Source of the DNA: Verrucomicrobia bacterium UBA1412
GTDB taxonomy: Bacteria > Verrucomicrobiota > Verrucomicrobiia > Limisphaerales > UBA1412
Reading direction: 5' to 3'
Length of the DNA stretch: 9,924 bases
Assembly (NCBI GenBank): GCA_002305615.1
Contig: DBPU01000048.1
Coordinates: 17,911-27,834 of the forward strand
Part shown: one piece after another, positions 1 through 6,874 of the stretch
Layout: each line of letters opens with the position of its first letter
Numbering within the stretch: position 1 is the stretch's first letter
Translations under genes and position numbers: made by a program
The notes under the pieces: model-generated
The model's database searches: none
What the model was told of the DNA's origin: nothing
Seen by the model: only the letters and a program-made list of their open reading frames with translations

Positions 1-1037
1 AGCATATTTGGCGATATGTACTTCATGAGGAACGTACACACGAAACGCATCCCCACGAATACCACCAGCGTAATCGTGTAATACTGGGAGGCGGAAGCCT
101 CCAATAGATTCAGCTCCTGCATCACGTAACGGATCGTATACGACCACACCCCGATCTGGGCCCCGACATAGAAGAACTGCGCCACGACGCCCCAGAGATA
201 TTTCCGATGCCGCAGGAGATCCTTCATCTCCATGAAGAATCCGCCCCGTTCAAAGTGAAACGCGTCAAAAGGGATCGAGATAAACGCCCAGATGTTCCTC
301 ATCACTCCCTTCTGCACCGGCGCCGCGCTGCAGGCTGGCATCCGGCAAAAGAGAATCGCAAACCAGATCACCACCAGGAGCAGCGCGAACCCGACATAGG
401 TATTCACTGCACCCTGCAGCTCCCCGATCTGAAGCTTCTCCAGCCCATCGGCATTGATCAAACCCATGATCGCCCGGTCATCTGCATCCAGGGGCTGCAA
501 TTGGCTCAGGATAAACCACCCGCTCAGCATCACACCCAATATCGAACCGATCGGGTTGAACGACTGCGCGAAGTTGAGGCGCCGTGTCGCCGTCTCCGGG
601 GCACCCATCGCCAGAATATACGGGTTAGCGGCCGTCTCCAGAATCGAGCATCCTCCTGCCAGCACATAGAGCGAAATCAGGAAAAACATGAATCTCATGA
701 GATTCGTTGCATCGCCAAAAAGCAAGCCGGCAGGGTAAAACATCAAACCGCCCAGCGTGAACATGCCCAGGCCGAAAAGCACACCCACCTTGTAGCTGAA
801 TCGCTGCACGATCAGTGCCGCCGGGATCGCCAGGCAAAAATACGCCCCGTAAAACGCCAACTGAATCCAGGATGTCTGGAAATCGCTCATGCTCATCAGC
901 CGCTTGAAAAAGGCCAACAGCGTATCGGTCATGTTATTTGCCAGACCCCACCATGCAAAGCAGGTCGTCAGCAAAATGAACGGGAAAAGAATATTCCTCG
1001 GTATCAGGGGAATCTTAGACTTGGATGAACTGCTCAT
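1..1037 (-). CDS. fucP: FucP-family sugar:proton symporter (MFS), 3' end cut by window edge
   Basis: Inner-membrane major-facilitator transporter that would import a hexose or deoxyhexose with protons. It starts at the ATG at 1037 and stays open for 345 codons to the window edge. E. coli FucP has 438 residues, so about the last 90 are missing. The match to FucP is motif by motif: GLANNMTDTLL at 31-41 places Asp38 at the E. coli Asp46 position. LETAANPY at 133-140 places Glu134 at E. coli Glu135, both needed for proton-coupled transport in E. coli. FAQSFNPIGSILG (156-168) and AQFFYVGAQIGVWSY (286-300) also match. Hydrophobic helices alternate with short loops, and a longer central loop lies at about 231-280. 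It lies 33 nt downstream of the oxidoreductase gene on the same strand, so co-transcription is likely. The ribosome site is only a purine run (AAGAAAG). The family also includes glucose/galactose carriers, so L-fucose as substrate is not proven. Confidence 0.9.
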   Translation of the reverse strand, partial: MSSSSKSKIPLIPRNILFPFILLTTCFAWWGLANNMTDTLLAFFKRLMSMSDFQTSWIQLAFYGAYFCLAIPAALIVQRFSYKVGVLFGLGMFTLGGLMFYPAGLLFGDATNLMRFMFFLISLYVLAGGCSILETAANPYILAMGAPETATRRLNFAQSFNPIGSILGVMLSGWFILSQLQPLDADDRAIMGLINADGLEKLQIGELQGAVNTYVGFALLLVVIWFAILFCRMPACSAAPVQKGVMRNIWAFISIPFDAFHFERGGFFMEMKDLLRHRKYLWGVVAQFFYVGAQIGVWSYTIRYVMQELNLLEASASQYYTITLVVFVGMRFVCTFLMKYISPNM

Positions 1038-1070
1038 ATTTTTTCTTTCTTAAAAAATCGGTTATTTCTA

Positions 1071-2153
1071 TTATTTTCCCAGCCATAAATCAATCGGTTT
1101 CTTCACTTTCGGATGGAAAGGCAGCATCACCTTCGCGCCCGTCCGGGCCGATTCATAAGCCGCCAGCATCATTTCCAGCACCGCTCGCCCATCCTCACCG
1201 GTCACGACCGGCTCCTTGTTATTCCTCACGCAATCAATGAAATGCGCCAGCTCATGCGGATATCCCTGATTAAAAACCTCTTCAAAAATCGTAAAGCTCC
1301 ATCCTTTCGTGCTGCCGGCCTTCTCCATCGCGTACCCGTACCCTTTCTCACTGTAAGTCAGGGCCGAATTCCCGACGAAGAGATCCGCATAAACAACTCC
1401 CTCCGTACCGTATATCTCGATCCGGTCATCCATTCCTCCCTGTTTGGCCCAGGAGTTCTCCGCGACCCCGATGGTCCCGTCCTCGAACTCCGCAATCGCC
1501 AGCGAGTTATCCTCCGCTTTTGTCCTGCCCGTATGGTAGAGCGTCCGCATCGTCGCATACACACTCTTTACCGCCTTGCGCTTCAAGATCCAGCGAAACC
1601 ACCCGAAAGCATGGCAACCCATATCCATCATCGCTCCGCCGCCGCTATGTTCGATATTGTAAAACCAGTCGCTGTGCGGTCCGCTATGCTTCTCGCATTG
1701 ACGCAGTTGGAATATATTCCCCACGGCACCCTCTTCCACCGTTTTGCGTACCCGTTCATACTTGGGCGCGAAACAGAGCTCTTCGGCATACATCAGCTTG
1801 CGGCCGTGCTTCTTGCAGGTCGCGATCATCAAATCCGCCTCTTCCAGGCTCAGGCAGAGCGGCTTCTCCAGAATCACATGCAGCCCGTTCTCCGCAGCAA
1901 AACAAGCCACAGCGCAATGCAGGAAATTCGGCAGGCAGATATCCACCACGTCCGCTCCCGATTTCAGGATCGCCTCTTTCCAATCCGTGTAGTAATTCGC
2001 GATTCCCCAGTGCTTCGCGACCTCTTTAGCCCGTTCTTCTCTCCGGGAATAGATGCCCACGACCTCTGCATCTGCCACAAACCGCTTGTATGACTCCAAG
2101 TGTATATCCGCGATAAAACCCGCGCCTAGCAGTAAGACCTTTGTTTTGCTCAT
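1071..2153 (-). CDS. Gfo/Idh/MocA-family NAD(P)-dependent oxidoreductase
   Basis: A 360-residue cytoplasmic sugar or polyol dehydrogenase/reductase of usual family length. The N-terminal Rossmann fold begins at once, with the dinucleotide loop GAGFIADIHLESY at 10-22. The family's EKP motif is at 96-98 with Lys97 as the expected catalytic lysine, and GGGAMMDMGCH at 171-181 supplies Asp177 and His181, equivalent to the Lys/Asp/His triad of inositol dehydrogenase. The C-terminal half is the alpha/beta substrate domain. I chose the ATG at 2153 because the frame stays open 44 codons further upstream, to 2285, but that extension (MKALVDLVRSS...) has no family resemblance and would overlap pgsA on the other strand. 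No good Shine-Dalgarno precedes 2153. It is the first gene of a unit with the FucP-like transporter, which suggests oxidation or reduction of the imported sugar. The exact substrate cannot be read from the sequence. Confidence 0.9.
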   Translation of the reverse strand: MSKTKVLLLGAGFIADIHLESYKRFVADAEVVGIYSRREERAKEVAKHWGIANYYTDWKEAILKSGADVVDICLPNFLHCAVACFAAENGLHVILEKPLCLSLEEADLMIATCKKHGRKLMYAEELCFAPKYERVRKTVEEGAVGNIFQLRQCEKHSGPHSDWFYNIEHSGGGAMMDMGCHAFGWFRWILKRKAVKSVYATMRTLYHTGRTKAEDNSLAIAEFEDGTIGVAENSWAKQGGMDDRIEIYGTEGVVYADLFVGNSALTYSEKGYGYAMEKAGSTKGWSFTIFEEVFNQGYPHELAHFIDCVRNNKEPVVTGEDGRAVLEMMLAAYESARTGAKVMLPFHPKVKKPIDLWLGK

Positions 2154-2176
2154 AATAAAAGCTAATTTCAGCCGCG

Positions 2177-2204
2177 ATCCTACCAGATGTCTGCAAGATT
2201 GCAA
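2177..2204 (-). promoter_or_regulatory. candidate sigma-70-like promoter for the oxidoreductase-transporter unit
   Basis: On the minus strand TTGCAA (2199-2204) and TAGGAT (2177-2182) are separated by 16 nt and each matches four of six consensus bases. The position would give a leader of roughly 15-20 nt before the ATG at 2153. It sits in the 101-nt divergent gap with pgsA. This is pattern matching only, and the -35 hexamer is itself a palindrome. Confidence 0.3.
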
Positions 2205-2237
2205 TACAGAGTTGATGTTTTTCTTTCTTTTTGATAT

Positions 2238-2243
2238 AAGGGA
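2238..2243 (+). promoter_or_regulatory. Shine-Dalgarno site of pgsA
   Basis: AAGGGA lies 11 nt upstream of the ATG at 2255, a slightly long spacing. It is the clearest purine-rich ribosome site in the window and supports the start chosen for pgsA. A TTGATG/TATAAG pair around 2212-2240 resembles a promoter, but its -10 box would overlap this site, so I do not call it. Confidence 0.5.
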
Positions 2244-2254
2244 CTGTCGCGTCG

Positions 2255-2833
2255 ATGAACGTACCAAATCAACTAACGCTTTCACGGCTCCTCCTCACCG
2301 GGGCGTTCATGTTAGTGATGAATTTCCAGTTTCCTTTATCAAGGACCTTGGCTCTTCTTCTTTTCATTACGGCAGGTCTGACCGATTTCTTTGACGGCCA
2401 CATCGCCCGGCGCGATAAAATCATTACCAATTTTGGCATCCTCATGGACCCCCTGGCCGATAAAATTCTCACCTGCTTGGCCTTTATCGTCTTTGTCGAG
2501 TTGAGGATCATGCCCGCATGGATGGGCGGCATCATCGTCGCACGTGAGCTCGCCATTACCGGTTTGCGCCTCCTGGCCGCATCCCGCAACACCATCCTTG
2601 CCGCCGAGCGCTACGGCAAACACAAAACCATCTCTCAGATCGTCTGCATCATCGCCATCCTGGTCGAGCTCTCTTACAGGGAATGGGGCTCCTATGCCGT
2701 CACTTTCTTCTCCTTCTATAACTGGGCCCATTACTTCGTCAATATTTCCATCTGGGTCGCCGTCCTCCTGACCGTTGTCTCCGGGACCATTTACCTCTGG
2801 AAAAATCGCGAGCTCTACATCCGGGATATCTAG
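2255..2833 (+). CDS. pgsA: CDP-diacylglycerol--glycerol-3-phosphate 3-phosphatidyltransferase
   Basis: Integral membrane enzyme that transfers the phosphatidyl group from CDP-diacylglycerol to glycerol 3-phosphate. This gives phosphatidylglycerophosphate and CMP, the committed step towards phosphatidylglycerol and cardiolipin. The 192-residue length is typical. The full CDP-alcohol phosphotransferase signature is present with exact spacing: Asp44, Asp47, Gly48, Ala51, Arg52, Gly61, Asp65 and Asp69 (D-x2-DG-x2-AR-x8-G-x3-D-x3-D), which binds the metal ions and CDP. The N-terminal NVPNQLTLSRLLL is the standard opening of the family. Hydrophobic segments lie at about 11-43, 72-85, 92-110, 127-140 and 150-182. 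It is divergent from the oxidoreductase unit and followed after 92 nt by the tricorn-like gene on the same strand. The intervening sequence is AT-rich with T runs but holds no convincing terminator, so read-through is possible. Confidence 0.95.
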   Translation: MNVPNQLTLSRLLLTGAFMLVMNFQFPLSRTLALLLFITAGLTDFFDGHIARRDKIITNFGILMDPLADKILTCLAFIVFVELRIMPAWMGGIIVARELAITGLRLLAASRNTILAAERYGKHKTISQIVCIIAILVELSYREWGSYAVTFFSFYNWAHYFVNISIWVAVLLTVVSGTIYLWKNRELYIRDI

Positions 2834-2925
2834 GCTTAACTCCCTCCTTTTTAAGTTTTTAAGCTTTTTTAGTAAATAATTGTTTTTTTATCCGGTCTCT
2901 TTGGCTATTCTTTCCGGCAGGTTTT

Positions 2926-5900
2926 ATGCAACTGTTAAATCACTTTGGAAAAAATAGGCGTCTGCTGAGCACCCTTTGCTTCTGCGCCGCTTTTGTTGTA
3001 ACCGCTTTTGCTGAGGACTCCCAACCCTCTCAGGAGTACCTGATTGGCGCGCGGTTGCCCGCTCTGAGCCCTGACGGCAAAACTCTGGCCTTTGTCTACC
3101 GCGGTGATATCTGGTCTGTCCCCTCCGAAGGCGGACGCGCCACGCCGCTCACCCTGCACGTGGACATGGATTCGGACCCCGTCTGGTCTCCGGATGGCAA
3201 ATGGATCGCTTTCTCCAGCACACGCAACGGCAATAGTGATATTTTCGTCATGCCTTCCCAGGGCGGCACACCTCGCCAGCTCACCTTCAGCAGCGAAGCC
3301 GAAGCCCCCTCGGGATGGTCTCCGGATAGCTCCGAAATCCTTTTCTCCGCTACACGTGACGGCAAAGGCCCCGGCATCTTCTCCGTCAATCTGGACCTGG
3401 TCACCAAGAAATATGCCGAGGATTACCCCAAGCTTTATTTCCCAGCGTTCTCTCCCGATGGCAAAACCATCGTCTACGGACGCTTTGGCTTCCCCTGGAT
3501 TCGCCCCCGTTACTACGGCTCCGGCGCCATGCAGATCAATCTCATGGATGTCGCCACTTCCGAGTGCAAAGCCCTGGTGGATGACCAGAAACAGCATCTC
3601 TGGTCTCGATTCATGCCCTCCGGTCAGGAAATCCTCACCGTCACCATCGGCGAGAGGACTCCCGGTGTTCCGACTCTGAGCGAAATCGGTTCGACAAACA
3701 AGTTTACCGATACCCCGGCCATGACCCCTAACCTCTGGAAGTTCAATCTCCAGGGAGAAGGTTGCCAGCTCACCCAGTTTACCGGTGATGCCGTCCGCGC
3801 TCCTTCCGTTGCAGCCTGTACTGGCGACATCGCCTTTGAGTACGACATCGACCTCTACATCCTGCGCTCCGGCTGCGAGAAACCCGAAAAGGTCCTCATT
3901 CAAGCCGCCGTCGACGCCAAAACCAATAAACGCAGAAACGAACGCTTCGACAGCAACAACGCCGCGGAACTCTCCGTAACCGATGATGGCGCGACCGTCT
4001 TCTTTGGTCTTCGCAGCGAAATCTGGTCCATTCCCAGTCAGAAACCTCCCGGCGTTGCCAATCGCTCCGCCAACATTGCCAAACGCCTGACCGATTGGGT
4101 CGGTGAAGATTCCAATTTCGTCGTTGCTCCCGGCAAAAAACCGACCAAACTCTACTTCCTCTCTGACCGCCAGAAGAATCTGCGCCTCTATGAGCTGGAC
4201 CTGGAGAGCGACAACGTCGCATGCCTCTGGGATCGCGAAGAGGATATCCTCAACCCGGTCTTCTCTCCGGATGGTTCGGCCATCGCTTTCTGGGTCTCCG
4301 GCCCCGAGGGTGGACTCTACCGCCTCAACCTCGAGAACCGCGACCTCTCTAAACTTGTGAGTCTGCCCGCTTCCTACCTCTATGGCAATGGCGGCACCTC
4401 GTTCAGCTGGTCGCCCGATGGACGCTGGATCGCCTACACTCAGAACGTCCCCCGCGGCGCTCGCAATATCTTTATTGTCGGCTCTGAAGGCGGTTCTCCC
4501 GTCAACGTAACCCAGCTCAATGCCATGCACGAGCTTCCGACCTGGTCAGCAGATGGCAAGTTCCTCTATTTCTTCAGCGACCGTGATGGCGCGGGCATCT
4601 ATCGTCTGCCCCTGCGCGAAAGTACGGCTCGGCTCGATGATTTCGACCTCAAGTTCGAACCCTCCACCAATAAGGTCAATGTCTCCATCGACTTTAGCAG
4701 AATCGACCGCCGCATCGTCAATCATTGCTCTGGGACTCCCTCCCAGATGATCGCTGCTCCCACGGGAGACCTGGTCGCAATCATCAACGGCGAAGTCGCT
4801 CTGATCAGCTATGACGGCAAAAGCATCCGCACCGTCACCAGCGGCGGCGGCAAAGGAAATCTCCAGATCGCGCCCGCTGTTAAAAAGGTCTATTTCACCG
4901 GACCCAATGGCGAAATCTTCGGGCGCCTCATTCAGGATAACGCCCCTCTGGAAAAGATCACCTTCATCGCCGACTTCGAACGCAACGTCCAAGATGAACG
5001 CCAGGCCGCCTTTGCGCAATTCTGGCGCAACTTTAAACGCGGTTTCTATGACGGCAATATGCACGGCCGCGATTGGGATGCCATTCGCGCTCGCTATGAA
5101 CGGCTTCTGCCTACCATTGATACCAGCGAAGAGTTCGCCGTCCTGCTTAACCGCATGACCGGTGAACTCGAGTCCAGCCACTCGGAAATCGGCACCCGCA
5201 GAGAGGTTTCTTCTCCTTCACCCTCCACGCCCAAGCTCGGGTTCATCATCGACTATACCTGGCGCGGCCCCGGACTCCGGATTGCAGAAGTTCCTCCCAA
5301 TATGCCCGGCGACTATGAAGCCACGCGCATCAAAGCGGGCGAGTATGTCATGCAGATTAATGGCAAGGATGTCCGCGCGGATGAAAACCTCTACCAGACC
5401 ATTAACAACAAGCCCAATGACTTCGTCTTCATGGTCAATAGCAGGCCTTCGACCAACGATGCCCGCCTGGTCAAGTACAGTGTGCCTACCGCCTATTGGG
5501 GCAACACCCTCTACGAAAATAAAATCGAGAAAAACGTCAACATCGTCGACAAGGCCAGCGACGGCAAACTCGCCTATGTTCACATCGCAGCCATGGGCTC
5601 TCCCAATCAGATCCGCTTCGAGCGCGAAGTCTATGACCGCATTCAGGACAAACAGGGTCTCATTATTGATGTTCGCGGTAATCGCGGCGGCAATATCGCC
5701 GACACCCTGATCGGCTGGCTCATGCGCAAACCTCACGGTTTCGTGAAACCTCGCGACGAAGCCGTCCGGACCGTCCCCGATCGCTCCTGGGATAAACCCA
5801 TCATCGTTTTGTCTGATCAGGAAGCCTACTCCAATGGTGAGCTCTTCACCACCGCCGTCCGGATCAATAAACTCGGTCTCGTCGTCGGTATGCCCACTCC

Positions 5901-6129
5901 CGGTTACGTCATCTGGACTTATGGGATGGGCCTGGTCGATGGCACCTCCGCCCGTATGCCTCTCTCCGGTGCATGGCGCCTGGATGGCACCCCCACCGAA
6001 GGAATGGGTGAAGAACCCGATATCCGCGTCGAGCTCACCGCTGAAGATTACCGCCTGGGCCGTGACCCTCAGCTTGAGCGCGCCATCCATGAAATCCTGA
6101 AACAACTGGATTCCGCACCCTCGAAGTAA
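2926..6129 (+). CDS. exported tricorn-like serine protease (TolB/WD40-like propeller, PDZ, S41 catalytic domain)
   Basis: A 1067-residue protease close in length to archaeal tricorn, which trims peptides downstream of the proteasome. Residues 1-29 form a Sec signal peptide (Arg11-Arg12, hydrophobic core, cleavage after AFA29), so this copy should act outside the cytoplasm. Residues about 40-560 carry repeated propeller motifs of the type SPDGK, at 48, 88, 132, 176, 447, 496 and 541 (SADGK). Residues about 690-760 are the first catalytic subdomain with SH at 751-752 (tricorn Ser745-His746). A PDZ domain covers about 769-845. Residues about 880-1060 are the S41 core, with the oxyanion loop DVRGNRGGN at 915-923, nucleophile Ser969 in YSNGE (tricorn Ser965) and Glu1025 in TEGMGEEPD (tricorn Glu1023). 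The catalytic set is therefore complete. The start ATG follows GGCAGG by 4 nt. A strong terminator follows the stop. Natural substrates are probably oligopeptides in the periplasm (inference). Confidence 0.93.
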   Translation: MQLLNHFGKNRRLLSTLCFCAAFVVTAFAEDSQPSQEYLIGARLPALSPDGKTLAFVYRGDIWSVPSEGGRATPLTLHVDMDSDPVWSPDGKWIAFSSTRNGNSDIFVMPSQGGTPRQLTFSSEAEAPSGWSPDSSEILFSATRDGKGPGIFSVNLDLVTKKYAEDYPKLYFPAFSPDGKTIVYGRFGFPWIRPRYYGSGAMQINLMDVATSECKALVDDQKQHLWSRFMPSGQEILTVTIGERTPGVPTLSEIGSTNKFTDTPAMTPNLWKFNLQGEGCQLTQFTGDAVRAPSVAACTGDIAFEYDIDLYILRSGCEKPEKVLIQAAVDAKTNKRRNERFDSNNAAELSVTDDGATVFFGLRSEIWSIPSQKPPGVANRSANIAKRLTDWVGEDSNFVVAPGKKPTKLYFLSDRQKNLRLYELDLESDNVACLWDREEDILNPVFSPDGSAIAFWVSGPEGGLYRLNLENRDLSKLVSLPASYLYGNGGTSFSWSPDGRWIAYTQNVPRGARNIFIVGSEGGSPVNVTQLNAMHELPTWSADGKFLYFFSDRDGAGIYRLPLRESTARLDDFDLKFEPSTNKVNVSIDFSRIDRRIVNHCSGTPSQMIAAPTGDLVAIINGEVALISYDGKSIRTVTSGGGKGNLQIAPAVKKVYFTGPNGEIFGRLIQDNAPLEKITFIADFERNVQDERQAAFAQFWRNFKRGFYDGNMHGRDWDAIRARYERLLPTIDTSEEFAVLLNRMTGELESSHSEIGTRREVSSPSPSTPKLGFIIDYTWRGPGLRIAEVPPNMPGDYEATRIKAGEYVMQINGKDVRADENLYQTINNKPNDFVFMVNSRPSTNDARLVKYSVPTAYWGNTLYENKIEKNVNIVDKASDGKLAYVHIAAMGSPNQIRFEREVYDRIQDKQGLIIDVRGNRGGNIADTLIGWLMRKPHGFVKPRDEAVRTVPDRSWDKPIIVLSDQEAYSNGELFTTAVRINKLGLVVGMPTPGYVIWTYGMGLVDGTSARMPLSGAWRLDGTPTEGMGEEPDIRVELTAEDYRLGRDPQLERAIHEILKQLDSAPSK

Positions 6130-6174
6130 GGCATATCCTTATAGAGTGATACAAAAGAGCTCTGACTCTTTCGC

Positions 6175-6208
6175 AAAAAGCCGCTGGGACCTCTCCCGCG
6201 GCTTTTTT
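6175..6208 (+). terminator. intrinsic terminator of the tricorn-like gene
   Basis: The stem pairs GCCGC (6180-6184) with GCGGC (6198-6202) and continues after one bulged T as GGGA/TCCC around a CCTC loop. It is flanked by AAAAA (6175-6179) and TTTTTT (6203-6208). It lies 45 nt after the stop codon at 6129. Because of the A tract on the left it could also terminate transcription on the minus strand. Confidence 0.88.
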
Positions 6209-6277
6209 GCCAGGGTTGCCGAGGTTGCCATATTTACTTCAGCAAACCGCCTCTCCTCTGCCTACGATCCCCAACCT

Positions 6278-6874
6278 ATGACATCCGCCTCACTCCCCAC
6301 TCTGCCCATCATCGAAACCCGACTCTACGCCGGTCTGGTCAAATTCATGGATAAGGCCATCGAAGAAGGCGACCTCAAAGCCTTCTCTCAACTCCTCAAG
6401 CTCCATTTGAAAATCCGCGCTCTGGAGCTTGCCCGCGAACGCTTCGAATTCTCCGCTGCGCAGGCGACCCTCAAACACGCCGCGCAAATCAGTGAAATCA
6501 ATGCCATGGAAGAACTCTCTTTTGATGAAAAAGCCGACCTCCTCCGCACCAAACTCTGGGACCACCCCGAAGAACCCCAGGAGCCCGAAGAACCCAAGGC
6601 CCCCGAAGAGCCGCAGATGCCTGAAGAACCACGAGAATCCCCGTCCGTAGAATCCGCTACCGTACCCAAACCTCAACCCGCTGCACCCAAGCCTCAACCC
6701 ACCGTTCCCGAAAAAACCCCGAGCCCGAAGGGCACACGCCTCGAAGAGGCAAATATGCATGCCCGTGGGTACGTCTCCCGCAAAAGATTCGTGCCCGAAG
6801 GGCACACGCCTCTTTCCTCTGCACCCCCCGGGGTGCAGCAAATATCAGGTATGCGGAGCATACCCATACTATAG
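6278..6874 (+). CDS. uncharacterised helical protein with Glu/Pro-rich region and repeat-derived C-terminus
   Basis: I do not recognise the family. The 198-residue product has three parts. Residues about 13-93 are charged and probably alpha-helical (LARERFEFSAAQATLKHA at 51-68) and look like the best candidate for a conserved domain. Residues 97-120 are a Glu/Pro repeat with the unit PEEP four times, and 130-141 repeat PKPQP, giving an extended TonB-like spacer. Residues 149-198 are encoded by a cluster of palindromic DNA repeats and probably carry no selected protein function. I chose the ATG at 6278 because the only longer start (GTG at 6146) would read through the terminator hairpin at 6175-6208. 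No Shine-Dalgarno is visible. There is no signal peptide or membrane segment. The core faintly recalls small phage-terminase-like helical proteins, but I cannot support that, and no phage gene is nearby. Confidence 0.6.
   Translation: MTSASLPTLPIIETRLYAGLVKFMDKAIEEGDLKAFSQLLKLHLKIRALELARERFEFSAAQATLKHAAQISEINAMEELSFDEKADLLRTKLWDHPEEPQEPEEPKAPEEPQMPEEPRESPSVESATVPKPQPAAPKPQPTVPEKTPSPKGTRLEEANMHARGYVSRKRFVPEGHTPLSSAPPGVQQISGMRSIPIL
6723..6742 (+). repeat. 20-bp direct repeat, copy 1
   Basis: GCCCGAAGGGCACACGCCTC occurs here and again, identical, exactly 70 bp downstream. It contains a 4-bp stem GCCC/GGGC around loop GAA (6723-6733). It sits inside the 3' part of the small CDS. Its last bases start a second hairpin, GCCTC/GAGGC around GAA (6738-6750). 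Confidence 0.9.
6793..6812 (+). repeat. 20-bp direct repeat, copy 2
   Basis: Identical to the copy at 6723. Here the palindrome extends two bases outwards to a 6-bp stem, GTGCCC/GGGCAC around GAA (6791-6805). The 70-bp spacing is not a multiple of three, so the two copies are translated in different frames of the same CDS (SPKGTRLEE versus VPEGHTPLS). Confidence 0.9.

Noticed and set aside
207..1028. Plus-strand open frame of 273 codons opposite the FucP-like gene
   Set aside because: Its product is a low-complexity His/Arg/Gln-rich antisense translation with no recognisable domain, and the minus-strand frame carries clear FucP motifs.
2212..2240. Sigma-70-like promoter TTGATG/TATAAG upstream of pgsA
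   Set aside because: The -10 box would overlap the Shine-Dalgarno AAGGGA at 2238-2243, putting the ribosome site upstream of the transcript start.
2154..2285. 44-codon N-terminal extension of the oxidoreductase frame to an ATG at 2285
   Set aside because: The extension does not resemble the family, precedes the Rossmann motif that normally opens the protein, and overlaps the pgsA coding start on the other strand.
2835..2866. Terminator after pgsA (CTTAA/TTAAG stem followed by T runs)
   Set aside because: The stem is only five A/T-rich pairs with a 12-nt loop, too weak to call.
2935..4530. Minus-strand open frame of 531 codons opposite the tricorn-like gene
   Set aside because: It is the Gly/Val/Asp/Glu-rich mirror of a GC-biased coding strand and overlaps the propeller region of a convincing gene along its whole length.
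6146..6277. GTG start at 6146 for the small Glu/Pro-rich protein
   Set aside because: The extra 44 codons would read through the strong terminator hairpin at 6175-6208. The ATG at 6278 is the more economical start.
6290..6841. Minus-strand open frame of 183 codons opposite the small Glu/Pro-rich protein
   Set aside because: It is Gly/Phe-rich antisense of the Glu/Pro codons, starts inside the palindromes and has no recognisable domain.
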